Source of the DNA: Phycisphaerales bacterium | GTDB taxonomy: Bacteria; Planctomycetota; Phycisphaerae; Phycisphaerales; SM1A02 | Direction: 5' to 3' | NCBI GenBank assembly: GCA_022446795.1 | Contig: JAKVBX010000009.1 | Span: 108,072-172,071 of the forward strand | DNA: 64,000 nucleotides | Part shown: piece by piece, positions 54,349 to 63,157 of the stretch | Position numbering within the stretch: position 1 is the first letter of the stretch | Layout: every line of letters starts with the position of its first letter | Position numbers and translations under genes: made by a program | The notes under the pieces: model-generated | What the model saw: only the letters and a program-made list of their open reading frames with translations | Told to the model about the DNA's origin: nothing | Databases searched by the model: none

Positions 54349-55353
54349 ATGATTCGCTCGTTGCTTGCCGCAGTCATTCTGCTTGCCATGCCCTGCCCCA
54401 GCCTGGTCGCTGGTGAAACCGGGGCCTGCTGCTATTCGGACGAACTCTGCACGGACATCCCCCTGGCCGAGGGGGAGATCGCATGCGATCTGCTTGGGGG
54501 GACGTGGCTGGGTGAAGGCACCAGTTGCGAGGACGGGGACTGCCTCATCGGCGCCTGCTGTTTCACCGACTTCGAGTACTACTGCGAGGAACTCGTCAGC
54601 CAGAACGCCTGCGAATCAGATGGCGGTACGTTCCTGGGCCAACTGTCCACCTGTGAGAATGAAGGAAGCTACTGCCAGACCTATTACGGCGCCTGCTGCG
54701 TCGATTACACGGATTGCCTCGACTCGGTGTCCGAGGAGAAATGCTGGTTCATGGGCGGGGAGTTCATTGGTGCTGACACGACCTGCAGCAACAATGCGCC
54801 CTGGTGCACCTACTTGTTCGGAGCCTGCTGCTTCGGGGACTACTGCCTGGAACTGGTTGAGGAATCCGATTGCGAGAGCTCCGGCGGCACCTTCTGGTAC
54901 GGGCCCTGTGACGAATTCTCGGATGTTCCGGAGTGTGTCGCGACGCCACGCGGCGCCTGCTGTGTCGGCGATACCACCTGCGAAACGGATGTCACGGAAC
55001 ACGAGTGCGACCAGATGAATGGCCAGTATTACGGAGATGACACGACCGACTGTCCCGACTCGTGCGAGGACATGGCACTAGGCGCCTGTTGCCTGGATAC
55101 CGGCTGCGACTTCCTGCCGGACTTCCTGTGCACTATCGCCGGCGGGACGTTCTTCCCCTACCAACCATGTGAGCCCGGCATCTGCCCGACCTGCAGTGGC
55201 GACCTCGATGGCGATGGCTTCGTTGGCGTCAATGACCTGCTCGCGCTGCTCGCGGCTTTCGGCGTGAATGGATCCGGTGACTGTGATGGCGATGAGGACA
55301 CGGACATCGATGATGTCCTGTACCTGATCAACGCCTGGGGCGAATGCCTCTGA
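54349..55353 (+). CDS. Secreted Cys-rich repeat protein with C-terminal dockerin-like domain
   Basis: This 334-residue protein has a signal peptide (about 1-23, ending SLVAG). Repeats of roughly 45 residues follow, each opening with GACC and containing CE/CD and GGTF or GGEF motifs, for six or seven units; the cysteines should form disulfides. The C-terminus has two calcium-type loops, GDLDGDGFVGVNDLLALLAAFG and GDCDGDEDTDIDDVLYLINAWGEC, the dockerin-like arrangement common in planctomycetes. No function can be assigned. AAGGA precedes the ATG. It is unusual among its neighbours in amino-acid composition. Confidence 0.88.
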   Translation: MIRSLLAAVILLAMPCPSLVAGETGACCYSDELCTDIPLAEGEIACDLLGGTWLGEGTSCEDGDCLIGACCFTDFEYYCEELVSQNACESDGGTFLGQLSTCENEGSYCQTYYGACCVDYTDCLDSVSEEKCWFMGGEFIGADTTCSNNAPWCTYLFGACCFGDYCLELVEESDCESSGGTFWYGPCDEFSDVPECVATPRGACCVGDTTCETDVTEHECDQMNGQYYGDDTTDCPDSCEDMALGACCLDTGCDFLPDFLCTIAGGTFFPYQPCEPGICPTCSGDLDGDGFVGVNDLLALLAAFGVNGSGDCDGDEDTDIDDVLYLINAWGECL

Positions 55354-55372
55354 CCCCACCCTTTCCTTGAGA

Positions 55373-55405
55373 ACAACAGTTCCCCCGTCCTCACGGGGGT
55401 GTTGT
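55373..55405. terminator. Hairpin between the dockerin protein and fabI (bidirectional)
   Basis: CCCCCG and CGGGGG form a 6-bp stem with a 6-base loop, extended by outer ACAAC/GTTGT pairing across short bulges, between two convergent genes. It could stop transcription in both directions; on the plus strand only a short TTGTCATT tail follows. Confidence 0.55.
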
Positions 55406-55434
55406 CATTCAAGCGTCATGATCCAAGTCGGTTT

Positions 55435-56220
55435 CTACAGCCCGACGCAGGAATACCCCGCATCGACATAGATCACCTGGCCGGTGATGCCACCGCCCCG
55501 CTCGCTCAACAGGAACGCAGCGGTATCGCCGACATGCTCGCCGTCGATGTTCTTGTGCAGCGGGGCCTTCTGCTCGACCCAGTCGAGGATCTCGCCGAAG
55601 CCACCGACCGCCATGGCGGACATGGTTCGCAGCGGACCACCGGAGATCGAGTTCACACGGATGTTCTTCTCACCCAGTTCGGCGGCGAGATACCGCGTGG
55701 ATGATTCCAACGCACTCTTGGCGACACCCATCACGTTGTAGCCGGGGACCGCCTTCTCCGCGCCGTAGTAGGACATGGAGATCATCGAGCCGCCTTCCGT
55801 CATGAGAGGCGCCGCCCGGTTGGCCATACCCACCAGCGTCCAGGCCGAGATATCCATGGCCGAGGTGTACACCTCGCGAGGCGTGGCCGTGAACTTGCCC
55901 GCCTGCAGCCAGTCCTTGTCGGCATAGGCGATGGAGTGCACGACGAAGTCGATCTGGCCGTGATCGGCGGCGATCTTCTCGAAGGCCGCGTCCATCGACG
56001 CGTCATCGGAGGCGTCCATGGGCATCATCCAGGGATCCTCGACGCCGAGCGATTCGATGGCCTTGCCGCATCGACGAGCCATCTTGTCGCCGGGCAGATG
56101 CGTGAAGAGGCATTCGCCACCTTCCCGGAGAATGGACTGGGCGATGAACCACGCGTAGGACCGCTCGTTGGCAATACCGACGACGAGGCCCTTCTTTCCT
56201 GACATCCAACCCTCAGCCAT
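55435..56220 (-). CDS. fabI: Enoyl-[acyl-carrier-protein] reductase FabI
   Basis: A 261-residue NADH-dependent reductase of fatty-acid synthesis. Motifs are GLVVGIANERSYAWFIAQ (the FabI nucleotide loop), FVVHSIAYADKDWL, the catalytic Y151 and Y161-x6-K168 in YYGAEKAVPGYNVMGVAKSALE, and NSISGGPLRTMSA. The whole family pattern is intact. It lies 31 bases downstream of tRNA-Arg on the same strand. Confidence 0.96.
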   Translation of the reverse strand: MAEGWMSGKKGLVVGIANERSYAWFIAQSILREGGECLFTHLPGDKMARRCGKAIESLGVEDPWMMPMDASDDASMDAAFEKIAADHGQIDFVVHSIAYADKDWLQAGKFTATPREVYTSAMDISAWTLVGMANRAAPLMTEGGSMISMSYYGAEKAVPGYNVMGVAKSALESSTRYLAAELGEKNIRVNSISGGPLRTMSAMAVGGFGEILDWVEQKAPLHKNIDGEHVGDTAAFLLSERGGGITGQVIYVDAGYSCVGL

Positions 56221-56251
56221 GTCCGGTACTCCTGGGAACGTTCGTGTTCAA

Positions 56252-56325
56252 CGCGCGTGGCAGGACTCGAACCTGCAACCCTCGGTTTCGAAGACCGATG
56301 CTCTATCCAATTGAGCTACACACGC
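56252..56325 (-). tRNA. tRNA-Arg (UCG anticodon)
   Basis: A 74-base cloverleaf on the minus strand. Acceptor GCGTGTG pairs with CACGCGC (one G-U), the anticodon stem is TCGGT/ACCGA with loop CTTCGAA, giving anticodon TCG, and the T-arm is GCAGG-TTCGAGT-CCTGC. The discriminator is G and CCA is not encoded, as for tRNA-Gln in this window. Confidence 0.95.
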
Positions 56326-56469
56326 TGGGTGAGGCAGGGATTCTACGGCAAGTGAGCCTCCAACGTGGTGATGGCCGAATGGCCCATTGGACCCGGATCA
56401 CCGCCAGCGGGATGACGAGCCACGCAACGGGTATCCTGTGCGATTCTCCCGGGACTGCCGAGGCCAGCC

Positions 56470-57456
56470 ATGTCCGCATCTGCCACACCTTCCGTGACGA
56501 TCGTCGGCGCCGGTGGTATCGGCTGCGCCGTGGCGCATGCCCTGGCCGATGGCGGCGTCCACGTCCGCCTGGTGGACGTGAACGAGTCCAAGGTCACGGC
56601 CGGCCAATCCGACGGGGTGACCATCGAGGGCCAGGGAAGCCGCCAGGCGGAGTTCATCAGCTTTGCATCCTGGCAACCATCCCAGGGTGAAGTCCTCTTC
56701 CTCTGCACCAAGTGCTACGACAACGCCGCCGTACTCGATCGCCTGCCCGACGACGGTCTCCTCATTCCGATCCAGAACGGATTCGACCCTCAACTCCAGG
56801 CCCACTGCCGATACGAAGGGATCGCCTCCTTCGTCTCCGAGTGCGAAGCCGACCGTCCCGTCACACGGATCACCAGACCTGGCGACCTGCACGTGGGCGC
56901 CTGCGGCGATGCGGCCACCCTCCCACCGGCGTTGGTCGACCTGGTCACGGTGCTGGAACAGCACGCCGCCTTCACGGTCAAGCAGGTCAATGACATCCTG
57001 CCCTTCAAGCACACGAAACTGATGTACAACGCGGCCATCAGTCCCCTCGCGGCCGTCACCGGACTGGACAACGGTCAACTGCTCACCCACCGCGACGCCC
57101 GGCGATTGTTCTTCGCCTTCCTGCGGGAGAACTACGCCATCCTGAAGCAGGCCCGCACGCCACTGGGCGTCGTGGGCCCCTTCCATCCCGACACCGTCAA
57201 CCGGATTCTCCGCACGCCACTGCTGGGGACCATCATGGCCGGGCCATTCTCGCGCAACCTCAAGGGCACCTACTGCTCGATGTCCGGGGATATCCAGGCC
57301 GGGCGGACCGAGATCGACAACTTCAATGGTCATCTCGTGCGGCTGGCCGATGATCAGGACTGCCCCCTGAACCAGTCCGCCTGCCGGCTGGTCTCGCGAA
57401 TGGCCGACGAACGGGCAACGCCCGCCATGCACTACCTGGATGAACTGGCCGCATGA
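56470..57456 (+). CDS. Ketopantoate reductase-family protein (ApbA/PanE-like)
   Basis: This 328-residue NADP-dependent reductase has a Rossmann loop IVGAGGIGCAVAHAL and catalytic motifs KHTKLMYNAAISPLAAVTG and AGRTEIDNFNGHLVRLA (conserved Lys, Asn and Glu positions). PanE makes pantoate for CoA synthesis. Paralogs with other substrates are common, so the exact substrate is uncertain. It overlaps the next gene by 4 bases, forming a two-gene operon with an epimerase, which is unusual for a pantoate enzyme. Confidence 0.82.
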   Translation: MSASATPSVTIVGAGGIGCAVAHALADGGVHVRLVDVNESKVTAGQSDGVTIEGQGSRQAEFISFASWQPSQGEVLFLCTKCYDNAAVLDRLPDDGLLIPIQNGFDPQLQAHCRYEGIASFVSECEADRPVTRITRPGDLHVGACGDAATLPPALVDLVTVLEQHAAFTVKQVNDILPFKHTKLMYNAAISPLAAVTGLDNGQLLTHRDARRLFFAFLRENYAILKQARTPLGVVGPFHPDTVNRILRTPLLGTIMAGPFSRNLKGTYCSMSGDIQAGRTEIDNFNGHLVRLADDQDCPLNQSACRLVSRMADERATPAMHYLDELAA

Positions 57457-58454
57457 GCATCACGCTGGACAACAAGACCATCCTGGTGACCGGCGGTGCC
57501 GGGTACATCGGCTCCCACGTGGTTCAACAACTCCACCAGCGGCCCTGCACGGTGCGTGTCCTTGATCGCCCCGGCGTCGACACTGCGCACCTGGGACCTG
57601 CCGAGATCCGGACCGCTGACATCCGCGATGCCGTTGCGGTCCGGGAGGCCGCCGATGGATGCGACATCGTCCTGCACCTGGCCGCCAATCCCAATCTCTG
57701 GGCCCGTGATCCCCACGAGTTCGAAGCCGTCAATCACCAGGGCACCCGCAACGTTCTGCAGGCGGCCGCGGACGTCGGTTCCGAACGCACCGTGTACGTG
57801 TCCACCGAGTCCATCCTGACCCCACGTCGAAAGACCGAGGTCATCTCGGAAGACGCCATGACCGAACTGGGCGACATGGTCGGTCCCTACTGCCGCAGCA
57901 AGTGGCTGGCTGAGCAGGCCGCCTTCGAAGCCGCACGCAACGGGCAACCGGTCGTGATCGCTCGCCCCAGCATTCCCGTGGGTCCCGGCGATCATCATGG
58001 CGGACCACTGACACGCATGATCCGCGACTTCCAGGCGGGACGGATCAAGGGCTGGATGGCCGGCGACCTCAATCTCATCGATGTCCGCGATGTCGCCAGC
58101 GGCATCATCACCACCGCGGAGCGAGGCGAGATCGGCGAGGCCTACCTGCTCGTCAACGAGAACTGGACGATCCGGGAGTTCCTGCACCTGTTGGCGGAGT
58201 TCACCGGTCGGCGTGCCCCGAGATTCCGGGTCCCCTATCACGTGGCTTTGGCGTTCGCGCATTGCGAGGAAGCGATCTGCCGCTGGCGGCGGAACGGCCA
58301 CGTTCCGATGGCGACCGTGACCGGCGTCAAGCTCACGCGACGCTGCTTCCGTTTCGACGGGCATGTCTCAGCCCGGCGCCTCGGCCTGGCGCCCTACCGG
58401 GACTGCCGCGAATCCATCCGGACAATACTGACCACCGCGTCCAACGGAGGTTGA
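57453..58454 (+). CDS. NAD-dependent epimerase/dehydratase (extended SDR)
   Basis: A 333-residue extended short-chain dehydrogenase. The Rossmann motif is ILVTGGAGYIGSHVV, then LHLAANPNLWARDP, the catalytic YCRSKWLAEQ (YxxxK) and RPSIPVGPGDHH. The sequence resembles dihydroflavonol reductase/HpnA-type sugar epimerases of hopanoid or glycan pathways. The substrate cannot be stated. It ends only 4 bases before the stop of the convergent lipoprotein gene. Confidence 0.85.
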   Translation: MSITLDNKTILVTGGAGYIGSHVVQQLHQRPCTVRVLDRPGVDTAHLGPAEIRTADIRDAVAVREAADGCDIVLHLAANPNLWARDPHEFEAVNHQGTRNVLQAAADVGSERTVYVSTESILTPRRKTEVISEDAMTELGDMVGPYCRSKWLAEQAAFEAARNGQPVVIARPSIPVGPGDHHGGPLTRMIRDFQAGRIKGWMAGDLNLIDVRDVASGIITTAERGEIGEAYLLVNENWTIREFLHLLAEFTGRRAPRFRVPYHVALAFAHCEEAICRWRRNGHVPMATVTGVKLTRRCFRFDGHVSARRLGLAPYRDCRESIRTILTTASNGG

Positions 58455-58458
58455 CGAT

Positions 58459-59901
58459 CTACTGGCAGACCGGGCTTCCGGCGGCGCCCCAGATCTCACC
58501 GCGGAAGAACACGCCGTTCTGGACCGGTGCGATCATGTCGACGCTGGTTCCGTGAACCTGGTCATTGAGCGTGACCAGGAAGGCCTCGCCCGCCACCGTT
58601 CCCGCGGCGTTCAACGTCCACGTGCCCCGGGCCGAATCGCTGTCACCCTCGCCGAATCCACTGACGTTCGAACCGTTTCCACCAGTGGAATAGTCCGGGA
58701 TGTCGACGCTGACGCCGACTGAACCACCCGACGTGAACTGGTACTGGCCGTTGCTGCAGAAGTCCCACCTCCGGTACGACTGGGTGAATCCACCATCGAG
58801 CGTCTCGGAACTGGACAACTCCAGGCGGGTGCCGCCGAGCATCTGGCGATACTGGGCCAACTGACCCGACAACTCCGACGCCTTGGGCGCGGTAATCCGC
58901 ACCGACTGCATGAAGCTGCCCAGCGCCTGGTCGACCTGGTTGCGGAGATTCGGTGCCCCCACCACGAGGAAGGCCACGGCCGATGAGCCCTGCATGCCGC
59001 CCCGGATCATGCCGGAGAGTTGTCGACCATCGCGACCACGACCATTGACCTGCGCCTCGATGCGTCCGCCACCGACCTGAATGTTGCTGAACTGCAGGGC
59101 GGCGCCGCCGCCCAGGTCCATGGGCTCACCCAGCAGGGCCTGGACATCCGTGGCCGTCGCCGGAGCCTGGGCCCACACCAGGGCGAACAGGCTGCCGTCA
59201 CTGGGCGCCATGACCAGCAAGGGAACGCCACCGGGCACGTTGCCCTCCCAGCCCGAGGGCATGTCGAAGCTCACGCCCGTGGACGGTGAATCAAGTCGCT
59301 TGGGACCCTGGTACGGCACATCGGCCTGGATGGTCGTACCCGAGCCACCGGATCCTCCACCACCGAAGGGCTGACCGGCAGCGCTGTTGCCTGCCGGTGG
59401 TGCACCGGCCGCCGTTCCGCCACCAGCCAGAGGATTGGTCGCGGCCTGGCCGCCACCACCCAACGGGTTTGTCGGCGCCGAACCACCCGCCAGCGGATTG
59501 CTTGCCGGCTGATCCGGCTGACCAGTCAACGGATTCACCGGTGGCGTGCTCGTGGTCGCCAGCGGATTGACCGCGGTGTCCTTGAGCGTCATGGTCTGCC
59601 CGCCGGTGGTGATCTTCATCGTGTCACCACTCAGCCGGGCGCTGAATTCGAAACTCGACCCGTTGTGCGTGAACGTTCCCGAGAGCGAGGTGCCCTCCAG
59701 GGTGGCGGTCACCGGGAGGTTCAACCCTTCGCGGCTGAGCGTTCCGGTCCATTGCGCACCGGTTGCCGGCTGTAGTTGGATGGACAGCCCATCGCCCTCG
59801 TAGCGATGCGTCAGTCGTCGGGACACTTCCTCGGCGTCCATGCCACCACAGGACACGAGACAGGCCGCGATGATCACGAACAACAGGGGCAGGCGATGCA
59901 T
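58459..59901 (-). CDS. Lipoprotein with NPLA-repeat linker and domain shared with the adjacent protease
   Basis: This 480-residue protein has a lipobox LVSC (C18). Residues 34-115 form a beta-rich domain (YEGDGLSIQLQP ... GGQTMTLKD) that matches the N-terminus of the neighbouring protease. An Ala/Gly/Pro linker with repeated NPLA or NPLG (about 112-190) follows, then a domain starting FDMPSGWEGNVPGG and a C-terminal lipocalin-like segment (YRRWDFCSNGQYQF ... GTWTLN). It is exported and membrane-anchored; function unknown. It lies 30 bases after the protease gene and is probably co-transcribed. Confidence 0.8.
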   Translation of the reverse strand: MHRLPLLFVIIAACLVSCGGMDAEEVSRRLTHRYEGDGLSIQLQPATGAQWTGTLSREGLNLPVTATLEGTSLSGTFTHNGSSFEFSARLSGDTMKITTGGQTMTLKDTAVNPLATTSTPPVNPLTGQPDQPASNPLAGGSAPTNPLGGGGQAATNPLAGGGTAAGAPPAGNSAAGQPFGGGGSGGSGTTIQADVPYQGPKRLDSPSTGVSFDMPSGWEGNVPGGVPLLVMAPSDGSLFALVWAQAPATATDVQALLGEPMDLGGGAALQFSNIQVGGGRIEAQVNGRGRDGRQLSGMIRGGMQGSSAVAFLVVGAPNLRNQVDQALGSFMQSVRITAPKASELSGQLAQYRQMLGGTRLELSSSETLDGGFTQSYRRWDFCSNGQYQFTSGGSVGVSVDIPDYSTGGNGSNVSGFGEGDSDSARGTWTLNAAGTVAGEAFLVTLNDQVHGTSVDMIAPVQNGVFFRGEIWGAAGSPVCQ

Positions 59902-59931
59902 GAGTCGTACTCCTTGAAGCAGTCGAGTCGT

Positions 59932-62900
59932 CTACTGGGATCGCTGGAACCAGACGGCTCCGGTCCCATCATCGATTCCGAGGGTCTGGCCGTCGACCTG
60001 GAACGCCGCCTGGGTCACCACGCCCTCGAAGTCCGTGATCACCAGCGTATTGTCCTGGATCGTGAACTGGCCGGCATCCACGGCTTCCCAGCCGCCGAAG
60101 CCATCCGCGACGTACATGCCGTACTGGTTGTTCTCGATCTGGATCGCAGCCAGGCCGTCCCCGGTCACCCAGGTGCCCTGCAGCGTCTGCATGGCGTTGC
60201 CGGTCGCCGCAGGCGGCGTGCCTGGCGCCGTACCTGGCCCGGTACCGGTACTCGGCGTGATGGCGGACCCTCCGGTCTTCACGTATCCCCAGATCAGTTC
60301 GTTGCTGGGATTCTGCAACAGCAGGACCGGCTGTCCATCGCGTGACTGCGCAATCGTGGGCACCCAGACCTCCAGGTGACTGATGCCATCACCCTGCTTT
60401 GACCACCACCGCAGCACGGGCGCCAGGGTCGTATCGAAGTGTCCGAAGGTCTCGGTGTTGATTTCCTGTCCGGTCGTCTGGTTGCGCCCGCTGAGCGTCA
60501 TCCCCAGGATCGGACTGCCCTCCTGGAGCGGCACCACGTCCAGGTGCATGCCAAGTGGGCGTGCGTCCTGGCTGGACATGAAGGCCTGGATGTCGATCAT
60601 CTCCCAGCGGCCCACCATGTTCTGCGGCGACAGCAGTTCCTTGTTCATCGCCATGAGTTGATCGACGACCGGTGACCGGGTCACCGTGTAGGGCGCCACC
60701 ATCGCTCCCTTGGCGCCACCGATGGTCTCGACCTGGACGACGACCGCCCGCTCACCCGCTTCGTCGGCATCCGCGACCAGGGTGGGGCCGTCCCCCCACT
60801 GGCTTTCGCCAACGGCGATATAGGACGTACTGCCATCAGCCGGATTGAAGCACTCGTTCAACCAGGTCACCGTCGCATCCGCCGGCGGGTTGATCGGCGT
60901 GAGCACCTCGCGACCATCGGACTGGATGACCTCGAGGATCACACGCTCCACGCCCCAGAAGACGTCGTCGAAGATGACGGTTCCGCCGTATCGACCGTAG
61001 TCGGGATGCTCGAACACGATGGGTACCGAGTAGGTGTGGTCCATGAGCGTGTCCACGGCATCGATCGTGACCGAGTACGCGTACTCGCCCGAGAGCACGT
61101 CCAGGCTCAGGCCGGTGTAGGGCACACGGATCTCGTTGAGCCCGTCCGCGAAGGACACGGTCAGCAACTCGGCCTGCTCGGCGTCCTGGACCGCCCATCG
61201 ATCCCGTTCGTTGGCGAACGCAATCGGGTTGAACAGCGTCTTGGACGCGATCTTCATCCGCCCGTCTTCCATCGGGATCAGGTCCCAGAGTTCACCCTGC
61301 AGGATGTTGGTGCCCTGCACGTCGAAGTGAATGCCATGCCCGGCGAACATCTCCACCGTCTCGCGTTGGTTGTTGTCGAGATCCTCCAGCCGGATATTGG
61401 CTACGACCGGCTCCTGGTCGTTGCGGCCCTGCACCGCGTGAAGCGCCTGCAGGTGTCCCAGCCATCGCGTCTGCCCGAGCCTGGTCTCGACATAGGCCGG
61501 GTGCAGCATGTCGGGCCTCAGTGGCGCATAGATCGCGACACCATGCGAGCCCGGCTCGGGGCTCGACACGCTGGAGGCCAGAACGAACTGGTCCATCGCA
61601 TTGACCAGGCCCCGGTACTCGTTCTCCGCCGGGAAGCCATCTCCCATGGACATTCGAAGCCGCTGCATGATGTTCATCAGGTCATGGCTCGCCGTGGCCT
61701 GGTGCCCGTCGTCGATCTCCGAGAGAGAGCCATAGCGCTGCGAGAAGTGAATCGTGCGGGCCACCTTGGGCCAGTGCTGTTCCATCGACGGCCCCAGCGC
61801 CACGACGAGCGTGTCCAGCGCATTGCTGACCGCCTGGGCGTGCTGCAGATCGACCGCTGACTGGGTTGCCCCATTGCTTCCACGCTCGGCGTAGAAGTCG
61901 CGATACGCCTGGACGATCTCCTGGCCAAGTCGACGGGCGCCCATCGTGCCCGCCGAGAACTTCGGCAGGATCGCGTCGTAGGGCCAGCCGTCGCCGGGTT
62001 CCAGCGCCTCGGAGAACACCAGCACATCGGCGAGGTCCTTGAGTTCCAGCCCGACTTCCAACTGTCCCATCAGGCACATGTCGAAGCCGATGAGGTCCAC
62101 CTTCTCCAGCCCGGCCTCGGCCAGGCCCATCTCCAGCGCCACGCGGGTCTCCGGAAGCGACATGTGGGCATCGGGGCCCGAGCCGTCATCCGTGGAATGA
62201 AGGACCCATCCGCCCCCGTGGTCCCACAGGACTACGGCATACTGGCGGGCCGGCCACGCCGGCAGCACGCGGGCCACGGCCTGGCGAAGCGTCTCCGGAT
62301 CACTCATGTCCATCTCACCCAGGTCGAGGATCACCTCCGACTCGATTCGATTGGGATCCTGCCCCGGCGTGATGCGCAGCAACTTGGTTCCGGTCCAGTC
62401 GCCATCGGCATCAGTGAAGCCCTCGGCGCGATCCAGCAGCACAATCACCTCGACGGATTCATCACCCGCCACGGCTTCCAGTTCATTCACATCACCCAGG
62501 GCGGCGCCCTCGAGATTGTTGTCACCATCGAGGTAGAGCAGGATGGTCCACTCTCGCTTCGGATTGACCCGTGGCTGGCCAAGGTCGGGGATGGACGCCG
62601 ACGACACCGGTCCCGGCGGCGGAGGTGTCGTCCCTGGGGCAGCCGGCTGTGCCAGCGGGTTCACCGGGGCCGGGGCCCCCACGCGCTCAAGCGAGTACGT
62701 CCGCCCGCCACTGTCCAGCCGAAGGCCATTGCCTTGGCCCATCAGCGTGAAGTCGAAATTGGTCCCCTGGACCTGGAACTGTCCCTGGAACTGATCGGCC
62801 TGGACGCGACCGCTGGCGGGATACGCCGTTCCCTGCACGGTCAGTACACCCTCGTAGGCGCCGCCGGCTTCCTTCAGTTCCAACGTGACGCCATCGCCAG

Positions 62901-62997
62901 CCCATTGGCCGGCGGGATTGATCGCGGCCAGGGCGGCCGTGGTCACCAACATTGTCAGGAAGGCAGCAAGTACCGTGAATCGTCCTGGCCGTGTCAT
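59932..62997 (-). CDS. Clostripain-family (C11) secreted cysteine protease, multi-domain
   Basis: A 1021-residue protein. The signal peptide (about 1-25) is followed by the shared beta domain (32-110), an NPLA/Pro linker and a C11 peptidase domain starting TILLYLDGDNNLEG. The catalytic His is H260 (WDHGGGW) and the Cys is C308 (GFDMCLMGQLEV), both in clostripain context. The central region (about 520-880) is beta-rich. The C-terminal 80 residues (LQGTWVTGDGLAAIQI ...) are another lipocalin-like beta module. The ATG at 62997 has GAGGA eight bases upstream; an ATG at 63012 overlaps that site. Substrate specificity (Arg in clostripain) cannot be told. Confidence 0.88.
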   Translation of the reverse strand: MTRPGRFTVLAAFLTMLVTTAALAAINPAGQWAGDGVTLELKEAGGAYEGVLTVQGTAYPASGRVQADQFQGQFQVQGTNFDFTLMGQGNGLRLDSGGRTYSLERVGAPAPVNPLAQPAAPGTTPPPPGPVSSASIPDLGQPRVNPKREWTILLYLDGDNNLEGAALGDVNELEAVAGDESVEVIVLLDRAEGFTDADGDWTGTKLLRITPGQDPNRIESEVILDLGEMDMSDPETLRQAVARVLPAWPARQYAVVLWDHGGGWVLHSTDDGSGPDAHMSLPETRVALEMGLAEAGLEKVDLIGFDMCLMGQLEVGLELKDLADVLVFSEALEPGDGWPYDAILPKFSAGTMGARRLGQEIVQAYRDFYAERGSNGATQSAVDLQHAQAVSNALDTLVVALGPSMEQHWPKVARTIHFSQRYGSLSEIDDGHQATASHDLMNIMQRLRMSMGDGFPAENEYRGLVNAMDQFVLASSVSSPEPGSHGVAIYAPLRPDMLHPAYVETRLGQTRWLGHLQALHAVQGRNDQEPVVANIRLEDLDNNQRETVEMFAGHGIHFDVQGTNILQGELWDLIPMEDGRMKIASKTLFNPIAFANERDRWAVQDAEQAELLTVSFADGLNEIRVPYTGLSLDVLSGEYAYSVTIDAVDTLMDHTYSVPIVFEHPDYGRYGGTVIFDDVFWGVERVILEVIQSDGREVLTPINPPADATVTWLNECFNPADGSTSYIAVGESQWGDGPTLVADADEAGERAVVVQVETIGGAKGAMVAPYTVTRSPVVDQLMAMNKELLSPQNMVGRWEMIDIQAFMSSQDARPLGMHLDVVPLQEGSPILGMTLSGRNQTTGQEINTETFGHFDTTLAPVLRWWSKQGDGISHLEVWVPTIAQSRDGQPVLLLQNPSNELIWGYVKTGGSAITPSTGTGPGTAPGTPPAATGNAMQTLQGTWVTGDGLAAIQIENNQYGMYVADGFGGWEAVDAGQFTIQDNTLVITDFEGVVTQAAFQVDGQTLGIDDGTGAVWFQRSQ

Positions 62998-63157
62998 GGT
63001 CGGGGTCCTCATTTCGTAGAAAAGCCTCGGGGGTTCAGGATCGTGGAAACAGTCCGCCTTTCCGACATTCGGCGCCCGACATCGGGTCTTCCAGTCAACC
63101 TTTTCCACGTTGCGGGAATAACCGGATTATCCCGCAAGCGGTTCCCACGGGGCCGTC

